DNA of 54,800 bases from Neobacillus mesonae (GTDB taxonomy: Bacteria > Bacillota > Bacilli > Bacillales > Cytobacillaceae): NCBI RefSeq assembly GCF_023715155.1, contig NZ_JAMBNQ010000035.1:1-54800 (forward strand). Direction: 5' to 3'. Positions within the stretch are counted from its first letter, which is position 1; every line of letters begins with the position of its first letter. This document shows, piece by piece, positions 34,350 to 43,171 of this stretch. The position numbers and the translations under genes are program-made. Below the pieces are notes generated by a model. The model did not search any database and was not told where the DNA came from. It was given only the letters and a program-made list of their open reading frames with translations.

Positions 34350-35594
34350 TTACCATTCTTTTTTATTAGCTAACCTAATAACAGTGTCAAATAATACCTG
34401 AACACCTTTATCGATATCATCGGACGTACTATATTCTTCTTCGCAATGACTTACCCCGTTTACACTCGGAATAAAGATCATTCCAGTCGGTGCCAGCCTG
34501 TTTAAATATTTCGCATCATGCCCGGCTCCGCTCATCATTTTTAAAGAAGAATATCCATGTTTTTTAGCAGCTTCTTCCGTAATCTTTAGAATGTCTTCGG
34601 AAAAAACTTCCGTTTCCTCTTTATTAATTTCCTTGATACTGATTTCCATTTCTTCTAAAAAGGTCATGGTCGCCAATGATTCCTTCAGCATTGTGGTAAA
34701 ACGTTCCCTCACAAAATCATCGGGATGGCGTATATCGACAGAAAACACTGTTGCTCCCGCGATTGAATTAATGACATTTGGGGAAGCGTTGATACGGCCC
34801 ACAGCGATAAGCAAATCAGGAACTTTCTCTGCTAGTTCATAAATTTTAGTGATTAACTTTGCAGTGTGCAAAACCGCATCCTTTCTTTTATGCATCGGGG
34901 TTGTGCCAGTATGCGACGTCTTTCCATTAACAGAAACCTCCAGCCAATTCATCCCCTGAATGCCGGTAACGATACCGATTGTTTTATGGTTATCCTCTAA
35001 AATAGCACCTTGTTCAATATGAAGTTCCAGATAACAAAAGATATCTTTTGGACGGTTTTCTATCGATCCTTGATAGCCTATTCGGGCTAATTCTTCCCCA
35101 AAGGTAAAGCCATTTTGATCTTTCGTATTCATCATCAACTGCTTATTAAAAACATGAGCGATGACTCCTGACCCCAGCATGGATGGTTCAAATCTGGCGC
35201 CTTCCTCATTGGTAAAATTGACAATTTCAATCGGCCGTTCCGTTTCGATACCATGATCATTTAATGAACGGATCACTTCCAGCGCGCCCAAAACGCCTAA
35301 AATGCCATCAAACTTTCCGCCTTTTGGCTGTGTATCCAAATGCGAACCTATTAAAACGGGAGCCAATCGATTATTCTTCCCTCCGCGGCGGCCATACATA
35401 TTGCCTAAATCATCAATCCTTACCTCTAAACCGCTTTCATTCATCCATTGGAAAAATAGATCTCTCATTTCTTTATCTTCATCTGTTAATGTAAGTCTGC
35501 AAAGCCCGCCATTTGGGAGCATACCAATTTCCGCACTTTTTTCGATGGTTGCCATCAAACGCCCAGAATGTATGCGATCTGCTTGTTGTTTCAC
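34350..35594 (-). CDS. N-carbamoyl-L-amino-acid hydrolase / allantoate amidohydrolase family enzyme
   Basis: A 414-residue M20-related binuclear hydrolase (HyuC/AmaB/AllC family). Signature blocks are VLIGSHLDTQPKGGKFDGILGVLGALEVI (about residues 80-108), VNFTNEEGARFEPSMLGSGV (about 124-143), LELHIEQGAILE (about 189-200) and the C-terminal SGAGHDAKYLNRLAPTGMIFIPS. These enzymes hydrolyse N-carbamoyl or ureido compounds and release ammonia, CO2 and an amino acid, which fits nitrogen-type sigma-54 control. GTG start behind AGGGAG. First gene of the operon; a -24/-12 promoter lies 30 bp upstream. The family does not fix the substrate. Confidence 0.88.
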   Translation of the reverse strand: MKQQADRIHSGRLMATIEKSAEIGMLPNGGLCRLTLTDEDKEMRDLFFQWMNESGLEVRIDDLGNMYGRRGGKNNRLAPVLIGSHLDTQPKGGKFDGILGVLGALEVIRSLNDHGIETERPIEIVNFTNEEGARFEPSMLGSGVIAHVFNKQLMMNTKDQNGFTFGEELARIGYQGSIENRPKDIFCYLELHIEQGAILEDNHKTIGIVTGIQGMNWLEVSVNGKTSHTGTTPMHKRKDAVLHTAKLITKIYELAEKVPDLLIAVGRINASPNVINSIAGATVFSVDIRHPDDFVRERFTTMLKESLATMTFLEEMEISIKEINKEETEVFSEDILKITEEAAKKHGYSSLKMMSGAGHDAKYLNRLAPTGMIFIPSVNGVSHCEEEYSTSDDIDKGVQVLFDTVIRLANKKEW

Positions 35595-35623
35595 CCCGCC
35601 ATCTCCCTTCTATCAAACTATTA

Positions 35624-35640
35624 TGCAAGTATCGTGCCAA
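35624..35640 (-). promoter_or_regulatory. Sigma-54 promoter of the amidohydrolase operon
   Basis: On the minus strand TTGGCACGATACTTGCA matches the -24/-12 consensus (TGGCACG, 4 nt, TTGC) without mismatch, with GG and GC 10 bp apart. It points to the gene at 34350-35594. Confidence 0.92.
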
Positions 35641-35742
35641 ATGATACGCAAGGCTCATTGCCGTAAACAACGGCATTACCCTATTTTACTATTGCAAATT
35701 TTATTAATATTTTGGTAGAATTTAATTAAAATCGATTCAGTC

Positions 35743-35811
35743 GAGTTGGTATCGACTCAGATTTATCTAAAAAATAACACTGCTTTCATCAATCCGAATC
35801 GAAATAGACTC
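35743..35811. promoter_or_regulatory. Two 16-bp enhancer (UAS) candidates of the first sigma-54 activator
   Basis: GAGTTGGTATCGACTC (35743-35758) and GAATCGAAATAGACTC (35796-35811) share a palindromic GAnTn...GACTC layout and lie 53 bp apart, about 105 and 160 bp upstream of the -24 element, directly before the divergent activator gene. Confidence 0.6.
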
Positions 35812-35827
35812 AAAAAGGAGGCTATAA

Positions 35828-37234
35828 ATGGAGCAATTACTGAAAATGGCTGGAAGTCACCCTCAATTTTTTCTAGATATACTCAATTCCATTAATGATT
35901 CCATTTATATTGCAGATAAATACGGAAATACTCTATGGATCAACCATACAAGTGAGTTAATTTGCCGAGTTCCAAGGGAGAAATTAATAGGCAGGAATGT
36001 AAAGGAAGTGGAGAAGGAGGGAATTTTTACCCCCTCCGTGATCAGGCTTGCCTTAGAATCAAACAGCACTGTAAGTACTGTTCAGGAAGTCGGTGATGGG
36101 AAATATATCACTTCAGGCCATCTGGTTAAAGACCAGAATGATGAAGTGATTGCAGCTGTTGCCCATGGCCGTGATATAACGGAAGCGGTAAAAACAACAT
36201 CCCAATTGAAAGAGACACAAGAACTGCTTGAAAAATACAGTCAGGAAATTAGAAAGCTTACAGTCCATTCCGAATTAAAAAGTACCCCAGCGGAAAAAAG
36301 TCTTCTTTTAGACCCATCCATCGAAAATTTAATTGAAAAAATAGCAAAAGTGGATGCAACTGCTTTAATAATCGGCGAAACTGGAACAGGCAAAACGGTT
36401 GTTGCTAAAAGAGTCCATTTATTAAGTAAACAACATAAGGGACCCTTTATTCATATCAACTGTGCTTCCATACCTGAAACCTTAATAGAATCCGAGCTGT
36501 TCGGCTATACGAAAGGTGCGTTTACAGGGGCCCATTCCGCCGGCAAGGAAGGATTAATTCGGGCGGCAGACGGAGGTACATTATTCTTCGACGAAATTGG
36601 AGAAATTCCATTAACTCTCCAGGCAAAACTCTTACACTTTTTGCAAACAAAAGAATACCTTCCAATTGGTGCAAGAGAATATCATAAAGCAAACGTCCGC
36701 GTGATTGCTGCTACAAATAGAAATTTGGAGAAGATGGTTGAAGAAGGTTCATTCCGATCAGATTTGTTTTACCGGCTTAATGTTCTTTCTATTAAAATGC
36801 CGCCGCTCAGGGACCGAAAAGAAGAGATGAATAGTTTCACCTCGTATTTTTTACAGCATTACAATGAAAAATATAACGTAAAAAAAACCATTACACCTAA
36901 AGTTTTGGAAATCTTTCAAACCTATCACTGGCCTGGAAACGTTCGGGAACTGGAAAACTTAATGGAAAGACTGGTCATTTTATCCGAACAGGAAATAGAT
37001 GAAAACGATTTGCCGCATAAAATGCTGGAAAACACTAATTTAGCCATTTCAATGGAACTCTCCCTGTCAAATGCCTCTATGCCTCACCTTCTGGAATCGA
37101 TGGAAAAAAAGATGATTCTCGATGCGTTACAAAAAGAAAATTCGACCCGAAAAGCAGCAAAATTTTTGGGTGTCACCCAATCCCTGCTCATGAGACGTAT
37201 CCGGAAATATGGGATTCAATTACAAGTTGAATAA
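35828..37234 (+). CDS. Sigma-54-dependent PAS/AAA+ transcriptional activator
   Basis: A 468-residue enhancer-binding protein with an N-terminal PAS domain (about residues 10-125), a linker coiled coil, and an AAA+ domain with Walker A GETGTGKT (about 181-188), the sigma-54 contact loop GAFTGA (about 230), Walker B GGTLFFDEIGE and FYRLNVLSIKMPPLRDRKE. A Fis-type helix-turn-helix follows (NSTRKAAKFLGVTQSLLMRRIRKYGI). All activation residues are present. ATG behind AGGAGG. It is divergent from the amidohydrolase operon with its perfect sigma-54 promoter, so it is very likely its activator; the PAS domain presumably senses the substrate. Confidence 0.94.
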   Translation: MEQLLKMAGSHPQFFLDILNSINDSIYIADKYGNTLWINHTSELICRVPREKLIGRNVKEVEKEGIFTPSVIRLALESNSTVSTVQEVGDGKYITSGHLVKDQNDEVIAAVAHGRDITEAVKTTSQLKETQELLEKYSQEIRKLTVHSELKSTPAEKSLLLDPSIENLIEKIAKVDATALIIGETGTGKTVVAKRVHLLSKQHKGPFIHINCASIPETLIESELFGYTKGAFTGAHSAGKEGLIRAADGGTLFFDEIGEIPLTLQAKLLHFLQTKEYLPIGAREYHKANVRVIAATNRNLEKMVEEGSFRSDLFYRLNVLSIKMPPLRDRKEEMNSFTSYFLQHYNEKYNVKKTITPKVLEIFQTYHWPGNVRELENLMERLVILSEQEIDENDLPHKMLENTNLAISMELSLSNASMPHLLESMEKKMILDALQKENSTRKAAKFLGVTQSLLMRRIRKYGIQLQVE

Positions 37235-37236
37235 TG

Positions 37237-37278
37237 AAAGGGTGCCAGGCGATTGGGGAATTGCCTGGCACCCTTTTT
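37237..37278 (+). terminator. Terminator of the first activator gene
   Basis: AAAGGGTGCCAGGC (37237-37250) and GCCTGGCACCCTTT (37263-37276) form a perfect 14-bp stem followed by T. It starts directly after the stop and could work in both directions. Confidence 0.9.
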
Positions 37279-37309
37279 GGAAACTTCTGGGTGGTGCTGA
37301 CACCCACAG

Positions 37310-38746
37310 CTATTTTGCAGAATCAATATAGCTCGTTTCGCTGCCCACGTCTCCAGTATAATCAGATACTTGCTTTTCCTTTGCTTGACTGGATAATGAA
37401 ATGACTACCATTGAAACCACACTTACAGCAATTCCGTAAAGGATTGGATTTGTGGATGTAATCCCTTCGAAAGCGAGGCCGATAAGAATCGTAATCGAAC
37501 TGAGAATGATAGAGTAAAATGCAGCATTTGCCGTCGCCCTTTTCCAGAAAAAACCTAAAACAATAGGTACAAAAATCGCACCAGATAGTACAGCATACGC
37601 CACATCAAGAGCAACAAGAACGTCCTGGATCCAAAGTGCAAAGATGATGGTAACTACCCCGATAATCGTTGTAACGATCCTTGAGAGCTTTAAAAATTGC
37701 CTTTCATTTATATCTTTGAAATAATATTTCTTTAAAATGTCATTGGTAATCAATGTGGAAGAGGCCAGCAATGTGCCTGAAGCCGTTGACATCAGTGCTG
37801 ATATGACACCTGCAAGTACCAGTCCAAGAACCCCATTAGGAAGGATCTCTAATGCCATGCTGGCAAAAGCGTTTTGAGAATCCTTAAGATCTGGGAGGAC
37901 AATAAAGGCACACATCCCGATTATACTTACAGCTAACCCGTAAAAAATACTATATATTCCCGCAAAGACAGTTCCGGTACGGGCAACCTTTAATGTTTTT
38001 GCGGTAAACACCCGCTGCCAAATATCCTGGGCCACTACCATTCCAAGACCAAATAATAAAAAGTATTGAAAAATTTGTTTTAAACCAATATTAGTGAAAC
38101 TAAAATAGCCTTCCGGCAGTTTTGAGGCAAGTCCACTCCAGCCTCCTGCACTGGAGATTCCCAGCGGCATCATGACGAAGAAAACTCCAACCGTCATAAC
38201 GATAAATTGTATGATATCTGTCATCGTAACAGACCACATTCCGCCCAGAATGGTATAGAACAGAACAATTCCTCCGCCTACAAGCATCGAAGTGGTTAAA
38301 TTCCAGCCTACTAATACGTGTAAAATGGTTCCCATCCCAATGACTTGAGTCACAGATACCATCATGTCATAAATGGCGGCAACAAGTGCACTGATTAACT
38401 GTGATTGTGAATTAAAACGTTTTCCTAAAAACTCACTAATGGTCATTACTTTGAAAGATGTAATTCGCTTAATAAGAAACAAACCTAAAAGCATAATGCC
38501 AAAACCTAACATAAAAACGAGCCAGACACCGGAAATACCGTAATTATACCCGAGTGATGTTGTTCCAATTGTGGAAGCACCCCCAAGAATAACGGCGCCC
38601 AGACAGCCAAAATACATAAAGAAACCAAGGTTTCTACCGGCTAAAATGTAGTCTTCTGAGCTTTTGGCCCTTTTGGCCCCAATAATTCCGACAACTATAA
38701 GTACTGTAAAATAGACAAGGATAATTAAAACGTCCATTAAATTCAT
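37310..38746 (-). CDS. Sodium:solute symporter (SSS family)
   Basis: A protein of about 478 residues with 13 membrane segments. Family segments include AGRNLGFFMYFGCLGAVILGGASTIGTTSLGYNYGISGVW (about 35-75) and the sodium-site region LVLAGVISALMSTASGTLLASSTLITND (about 305-332). The ATG at 38746 follows GGGAGG by 11 nt; an upstream start at 38818 adds 24 residues without a site. It lies after the ureohydrolase gene but behind a strong terminator, so it is only partly coupled. It could import the guanidino compound or GABA; the substrate is not visible. Confidence 0.88.
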   Translation of the reverse strand: MNLMDVLIILVYFTVLIVVGIIGAKRAKSSEDYILAGRNLGFFMYFGCLGAVILGGASTIGTTSLGYNYGISGVWLVFMLGFGIMLLGLFLIKRITSFKVMTISEFLGKRFNSQSQLISALVAAIYDMMVSVTQVIGMGTILHVLVGWNLTTSMLVGGGIVLFYTILGGMWSVTMTDIIQFIVMTVGVFFVMMPLGISSAGGWSGLASKLPEGYFSFTNIGLKQIFQYFLLFGLGMVVAQDIWQRVFTAKTLKVARTGTVFAGIYSIFYGLAVSIIGMCAFIVLPDLKDSQNAFASMALEILPNGVLGLVLAGVISALMSTASGTLLASSTLITNDILKKYYFKDINERQFLKLSRIVTTIIGVVTIIFALWIQDVLVALDVAYAVLSGAIFVPIVLGFFWKRATANAAFYSIILSSITILIGLAFEGITSTNPILYGIAVSVVSMVVISLSSQAKEKQVSDYTGDVGSETSYIDSAK

Positions 38747-38913
38747 CGAATTACCAACCTCCCAATTTATAATTTCTGGAACTTGTTTCATTAGCTTTAT
38801 GGCCCATGTAGATACCACAAATTTGAACCTCTAGAAAATCATGATCTATTTTGAATAACTTTTGGACACTTTCTATCATTTCTAAAGTAATATTTATATA
38901 ATAGAGAAGATTG

Positions 38914-38960
38914 CAAAAAAACTAGAGATGGAGATGATCATTTAAATAGATCATCTCCAT
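38914..38960 (-). terminator. Terminator between the ureohydrolase and symporter genes
   Basis: ATGGAGATGATC (38928-38939) and GATCATCTCCAT (38949-38960) form a perfect 12-bp stem with a 9-nt loop. On the minus strand a run of seven T lies 7 nt further. Confidence 0.85.
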
Positions 38961-38971
38961 TTTTATCCTGG

Positions 38972-39949
38972 TTACCGAGCTGAATCTGATGAAGTATTGA
39001 CTAATGACAATTGACGTTTTTTCTTTAATGCGGTCAGGGTTATCATTTCGAAAATCACTGCAGAAGCTAAAACTGCCGTAATTTCCCCGCTATCATACGT
39101 TGGAAGGACCTCCACTAAATCAAACCCAACTATATCGAGCCCATCTAAACCTCTTACATATTCCAATGCTTCATAGCTTGTCGGTCCGCCAATCTCAGGT
39201 GTTCCTGTTCCTGGGGCATAAGCCGGATCAACAAAATCAATATCAAATGTGACAAAGACAGGACGGTCACCTACGCGTTGATGGATTCTCCGAATGACTT
39301 CTGAATAACCAATTTTTCGAACCTCTTTCATTGGTATAACTTCAAACCCTAATTTTCTTGCATCCTCAATATCATCTGCACTGTATAGCGGGCCGCGCAT
39401 ACCAATCTGAATAGAATGATCGACATCCAGCAATCCTTCTTCTACTGCCCGGCGGAATGGTGTCCCATGCATATATTTCTCACCATAATAATGGTCCCAG
39501 GTATCACCATGGGAATCAAAATGAACCAGAGCTACCGGACCATATTGTTTGTGAAATGCACGCAAATTTCCAAGCGAAATCGAATGGTCTCCTCCCATAA
39601 TAATAGGAGTTATGCCTTTTTCAAGAATGGGTTCAAGCTCCTCCCCCATTCTATCGTAGGTCCGATGAATATTCCCCGGAATGACATCGATATCTCCGTA
39701 ATCCACACCAGAGCAGTAATCAAAAATATTGATATCCATGTCGGGATTATAGGGACGGAGCAGGACAGAAAAGTTTCTGATGTGCTGCGGGCCATAACGT
39801 TGTCCTGTACGATTGGAAGCTGCTGTATCGAAGGGTACACCTAGTACAACAAAATCCACATCGTTTGTGGTCTTAATTTGCTCTAATCGCATAAAGGTGC
39901 GAACACCGCAAAATCGGGGTGATTGAGATGAATCTTTTGGTTGATACAT
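38972..39949 (-). CDS. Ureohydrolase (agmatinase/guanidinobutyrase family)
   Basis: A 325-residue binuclear manganese enzyme. The metal ligands are in MGGDHSIS (about 117-124), HFDSHGDTWD (about 141-150) and VTFDIDFVDPAYAPGTGTPE (about 226-245). N-terminal GVRTFMRL resembles agmatinases and guanidino-acid hydrolases. It releases urea from a guanidino compound. Because gabR, gabT and gabD follow the locus, 4-guanidinobutyrate (giving GABA) is a good substrate candidate; agmatine (giving putrescine) is the alternative. ATG at 39949, 8 nt after GGAGG. It has a perfect sigma-54 promoter and an activator gene directly upstream. Confidence 0.87.
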   Translation of the reverse strand: MYQPKDSSQSPRFCGVRTFMRLEQIKTTNDVDFVVLGVPFDTAASNRTGQRYGPQHIRNFSVLLRPYNPDMDINIFDYCSGVDYGDIDVIPGNIHRTYDRMGEELEPILEKGITPIIMGGDHSISLGNLRAFHKQYGPVALVHFDSHGDTWDHYYGEKYMHGTPFRRAVEEGLLDVDHSIQIGMRGPLYSADDIEDARKLGFEVIPMKEVRKIGYSEVIRRIHQRVGDRPVFVTFDIDFVDPAYAPGTGTPEIGGPTSYEALEYVRGLDGLDIVGFDLVEVLPTYDSGEITAVLASAVIFEMITLTALKKKRQLSLVNTSSDSAR

Positions 39950-39990
39950 AACGAGGACCTCCATTTTTTAAAGTTTCTATATTAATCTAT

Positions 39991-40007
39991 TGCAAAAATC
40001 GTGCCAA
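39991..40007 (-). promoter_or_regulatory. Sigma-54 promoter of the ureohydrolase gene
   Basis: On the minus strand TTGGCACGATTTTTGCA fits the -24/-12 consensus exactly and lies 42 bp upstream of the start. It shares its first ten bases with the promoter at 35624-35640. Confidence 0.93.
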
Positions 40008-40045
40008 AAATAAACGCCAGAAACTTCAGAAAAAAAAAGGAGGTC

Positions 40046-40113
40046 TAATGCAATGTTGCATTATTTTCCAAAAATAATTAATGCGTTTTTGCATTTTAAT
40101 GCGTTTTTTCATT
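40046..40113. promoter_or_regulatory. Three 16-bp enhancer (UAS) candidates of the second sigma-54 activator
   Basis: AATGCAATGTTGCATT (40047-40062, inside an 18-bp perfect palindrome), AATGCGTTTTTGCATT (40080-40095) and AATGCGTTTTTTCATT (40098-40113) share AATGC-N6-GCATT. The third lies within the last codons of the activator gene. They are 40-110 bp upstream of the -24 element. Confidence 0.65.
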
Positions 40114-41505
40114 AATTTTGTACTTTTTTAGTTTCCTGACAACGTTTGACTGATTTAAGCCAAGATATGCTGCCATTTCGTAAGTTGTTTTACATTGTCT
40201 GGAAGCCCTTTTTAACCATCTGATTTCCACTTCTTCTAGTACCTCTTTTAATGTTTTCCCCCTTTCTTTCAATTCATCAATATGCAGGCTGTCTAATGTT
40301 TCCGGATGTGCATTTTGAAAATAAAATGGCAGAGAATCAGGGAGAATGGTTTTTCCTTCTGATGTAATGACCAGCCTCTCAATCATATTTTGAAGTTCAC
40401 GGACATTTCCCGGCCAGTCAAAGGAGACCAATTCGTGAATCGTTGTTGGGTGAAAAAATTTATTCGTCTTATATTTTTCATTGAATTTATTTAAATAAAA
40501 ATGGGACAACGTGACAATATCTTCTTTTCTTTCTCTTAATGGAGGAATGATAATGGTGATCACATTAAGACGATAAAAAAGATCTTGGCGGAATTTTCCC
40601 TGTTTAACCATCTTCTCCAAGTCCTGGTTCGTCGATGCGATTAAGCGAAAATCAATATTCTTTGATTTCACCCCTCCTACACGAGTTATTTTTTTCTCTT
40701 GCAATACTTTCAGCAGCTTTGCCTGAACAGAGAGAGGCAGCTCACCAATTTCATCAAGAAAAAGGGTTCCTTTATCTGCAAGCTCAATGAGTCCAGGCTT
40801 TCCTTTGTTATTCGCTCCTGTAAATGATCCTGCTTCAAATCCGAACATCTCTGATTCAAATAATGACTCCGGTATAGCCCCGCAGTTGACCTCAATAAAG
40901 GCTTCTTCTTTTCTAAGGCTTTCTTTGTGAAGGGACTGGGCAAATATATTTTTACCGACGCCGGATTCTCCAAGAAAAACAACGCTGGCGTCAGTTTTTG
41001 CTATACGCTGTATAAGCTGCCAAATCTTTTGCATCGATTTACTTTGAAAGACTATATTTTCCATACTTAATTCTTTTTCTCGGAGCTGTTGAATTTCTGA
41101 CTGATATTTTGCCATCTTTGTACTTAATTCTTCATAGTCCTCTTTTAAATTTTGGATTTCCGTTAAATCATGTGAGAAACTAATGACCCGGATAATTTCC
41201 CCAAATTCATCGAATACAGGAATACCTGTCGCCATCACCGTATGTCTGGTTGTCGTATTCTGCATGATCTGAACTTGCTTTCGCTGCTTTAATACTTCTA
41301 TCGTTACGGACGGTGAAAAAATATTACTTTTTTCAAGTTCAAACACTGATTTTCCAATTAAAGAGGAAGAATCTGTTCCATATATGGATAGGCTGTTTGG
41401 ACTTGCTCTTAACACTATTCCATTTCCATCCGTAATAACAATGTTATCCGTCGAGAATTTTACAATTGCATCAAGTTCAATCTTTTGAAGTTCAGACTTC
41501 TCCAT
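40096..41505 (-). CDS. Sigma-54-dependent PAS/AAA+ transcriptional activator
   Basis: A 469-residue enhancer-binding protein: PAS (about residues 5-120), coiled-coil linker, AAA+ domain with Walker A GESGVGKN (last Thr replaced by Asn), GSFTGA in place of GAFTGA (about residue 225), GTLFLDEIGELPLSVQAKLL and FYRLNVITIIIPPLRERKEDI, and a C-terminal helix-turn-helix (TTYEMAAYLGLNQSNVVRKLKKYKI). It parallels the activator at 35828. I chose the ATG at 41505 behind AGGTGGG over the upstream start at 41547. It lies on the same strand as the ureohydrolase, with the promoter and UAS between them, so it is its probable activator. Confidence 0.92.
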   Translation of the reverse strand: MEKSELQKIELDAIVKFSTDNIVITDGNGIVLRASPNSLSIYGTDSSSLIGKSVFELEKSNIFSPSVTIEVLKQRKQVQIMQNTTTRHTVMATGIPVFDEFGEIIRVISFSHDLTEIQNLKEDYEELSTKMAKYQSEIQQLREKELSMENIVFQSKSMQKIWQLIQRIAKTDASVVFLGESGVGKNIFAQSLHKESLRKEEAFIEVNCGAIPESLFESEMFGFEAGSFTGANNKGKPGLIELADKGTLFLDEIGELPLSVQAKLLKVLQEKKITRVGGVKSKNIDFRLIASTNQDLEKMVKQGKFRQDLFYRLNVITIIIPPLRERKEDIVTLSHFYLNKFNEKYKTNKFFHPTTIHELVSFDWPGNVRELQNMIERLVITSEGKTILPDSLPFYFQNAHPETLDSLHIDELKERGKTLKEVLEEVEIRWLKRASRQCKTTYEMAAYLGLNQSNVVRKLKKYKINEKTH

Positions 41506-41642
41506 TTTCCCACCTAACCTTACAGATAATAATTTAATAGTCTTCAATCAGATCCTGGCACTCAATTAATATTTTCCGGCAAATTTCTGTTCCTCTTTTT
41601 GAATATCCAAAATTTCTAGCGTGACATCCGCCAAAACGTTTA

Positions 41643-43049
41643 TCAAAAAACCTGATACAACCGCTCAACTGCCTCCGGGATGTTTTCCTCACTAATATTG
41701 GCAAACCCCAGAACCAAATCAATTCGATTTTTTTCTTCAAAGTTATCTTTTAACATAAAACGTCTCATGGAATAGACTTCAAGCTTTATTTCCCTGGCTC
41801 TCTCTTCAATTTCCTGATAGCCTTTTTCAGAATGAAAACGGGCAAGAAAATGCAGGCCTGCAGGAATATCTTCGATTTGGACTTTTTTGCCAAAGCGCAT
41901 TTGAAGATGTTTGATTAAAATTTTTCTGCGCGTTTCATATTGGTGATTCATCCGCTTTAAATGTTTTGTATATTCACCGCTTTCAATAAAATAGTGTAAT
42001 GTGTATAAAATAAGCGAATTGCTGGGCTGCATTAAATCATGATAATTCTCCCGGTATTCCCTTAATAATTCCGGGGGTAATACCATATAGCTAACCCGCA
42101 TACCCGGCAGCATGGTTTTCGAAAAAGTCCCCATATAAATGACACGATGATGACGGTCTAAACTTTGCAGGGAAGGAATATTGTCGGTCTCATATTTAAA
42201 TTCACTGTCATAATCATCCTCAACAATATACCTGTCATTCGTTTGAATCGCCCAGTTTAACAGCTCGATACGCCTTGAAATCGGCATAATTCTCCCGGTT
42301 GGAAATTGGTGTGATGGTGTGACAAACACAAAATTTGCGTTTGATGCTTCTACTTCTTCCATATTGATTCCCTGCTCATCTAATGGAATAGGAAGCACCT
42401 TAAAATGCATATTCCTTAATAAATTATAATTACGGGCATAGCCGGGATTTTCCATAGCGATAATTTTTTGTTTATCCTGTATCGCCATCAGCTGCCGAAC
42501 GAGTAACTGAGTACCTGCTCCAATAATAATTTGTTCCGGCTCGCAATGGACTCCCCGCGATAAGGCAAGCATGCGGCATATCGTTTTTCTTACTATATAG
42601 GGACCCTGGTGATGGGTAATTTCCGATAACTCTCTTTTGTATTGTTGGATTGCCTGCTGCTGCTGCTTCATCCATTCCTTAAAAGGAAAAATGGATATAT
42701 CCGCCGTCATATGGGATAAAGAAAGCCATCCCTTTTTATCCATCCATTCTTCTTTTAAATCATCAGGTAATTTATTTTTGATAACATCCTCTTTTTCAAT
42801 AAATTGAGCAATATTTTCCACATAGTAGCCTTTTCTTTCAACCGTATAAATGTATCCTTCGGCGAGCAGCTGTTCATATGCATTAGATACAGAGTTAACG
42901 CTTACATTTAATTCGTCAGCTAACACTCTTTTGGGAGGTAATTTTTCATTCGAATGAATTTTTTCATTCAAAATACTTTCCTTAATACCCTGGTAGATTT
43001 GTTTGTAAATATAAGTAGAATCGGTATTCCTGTCTATTTTTATAAACAT
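41643..43049 (-). CDS. gabR: MocR/GabR-type regulator
   Basis: A 468-residue fusion of a GntR winged helix (QGIKESILNEKIHSNEKLPP, KRVLADELNVSVNSVSNAYEQL, about residues 15-60) with a class I aminotransferase-like domain. The PLP lysine lies in YMGTFSKTMLPGMR (about 310), with VEDDYDSEF (about 240) and HFLARFHSEKGY toward the end. In Bacillus subtilis GabR senses GABA with PLP and activates gabTD. ATG at 43049 after GAGGTG. It is divergent from gabT and 122 bp away. Confidence 0.92.
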   Translation of the reverse strand: MFIKIDRNTDSTYIYKQIYQGIKESILNEKIHSNEKLPPKRVLADELNVSVNSVSNAYEQLLAEGYIYTVERKGYYVENIAQFIEKEDVIKNKLPDDLKEEWMDKKGWLSLSHMTADISIFPFKEWMKQQQQAIQQYKRELSEITHHQGPYIVRKTICRMLALSRGVHCEPEQIIIGAGTQLLVRQLMAIQDKQKIIAMENPGYARNYNLLRNMHFKVLPIPLDEQGINMEEVEASNANFVFVTPSHQFPTGRIMPISRRIELLNWAIQTNDRYIVEDDYDSEFKYETDNIPSLQSLDRHHRVIYMGTFSKTMLPGMRVSYMVLPPELLREYRENYHDLMQPSNSLILYTLHYFIESGEYTKHLKRMNHQYETRRKILIKHLQMRFGKKVQIEDIPAGLHFLARFHSEKGYQEIEERAREIKLEVYSMRRFMLKDNFEEKNRIDLVLGFANISEENIPEAVERLYQVF

Positions 43050-43070
43050 TTCAAACACCTCTGATCTTTC

Positions 43071-43099
43071 TGGTACCAAAGTTTTTTGTTTTTTGGTAC
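43071..43099. promoter_or_regulatory. GabR direct-repeat candidates
   Basis: TGGTAC occurs at 43071-43076 and 43094-43099, 23 bp apart (about two helical turns), in the gabR-gabT gap. A further GGTATT lies at 43023. GabR is known to bind ATACCA-type direct repeats, so the GTACCA repeats here are a plausible variant. Confidence 0.5.
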
Positions 43100-43171
43100 T
43101 TTTCATTATATCAGACTTTCAGGATACTATTATTAAAACATTATTATAAATCTGAAAAGGGTGGGTTCGTG

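Noticed and set aside
38750..39990. Guanidine riboswitch near the ureohydrolase
   Set aside because: The leader is short and occupied by the sigma-54 promoter and ribosome site; I saw no guanidine-riboswitch core.
41534..41740. Small ORF overlapping the end of gabR
   Set aside because: Overlaps the conserved gabR C-terminus in another frame, with no start signal.
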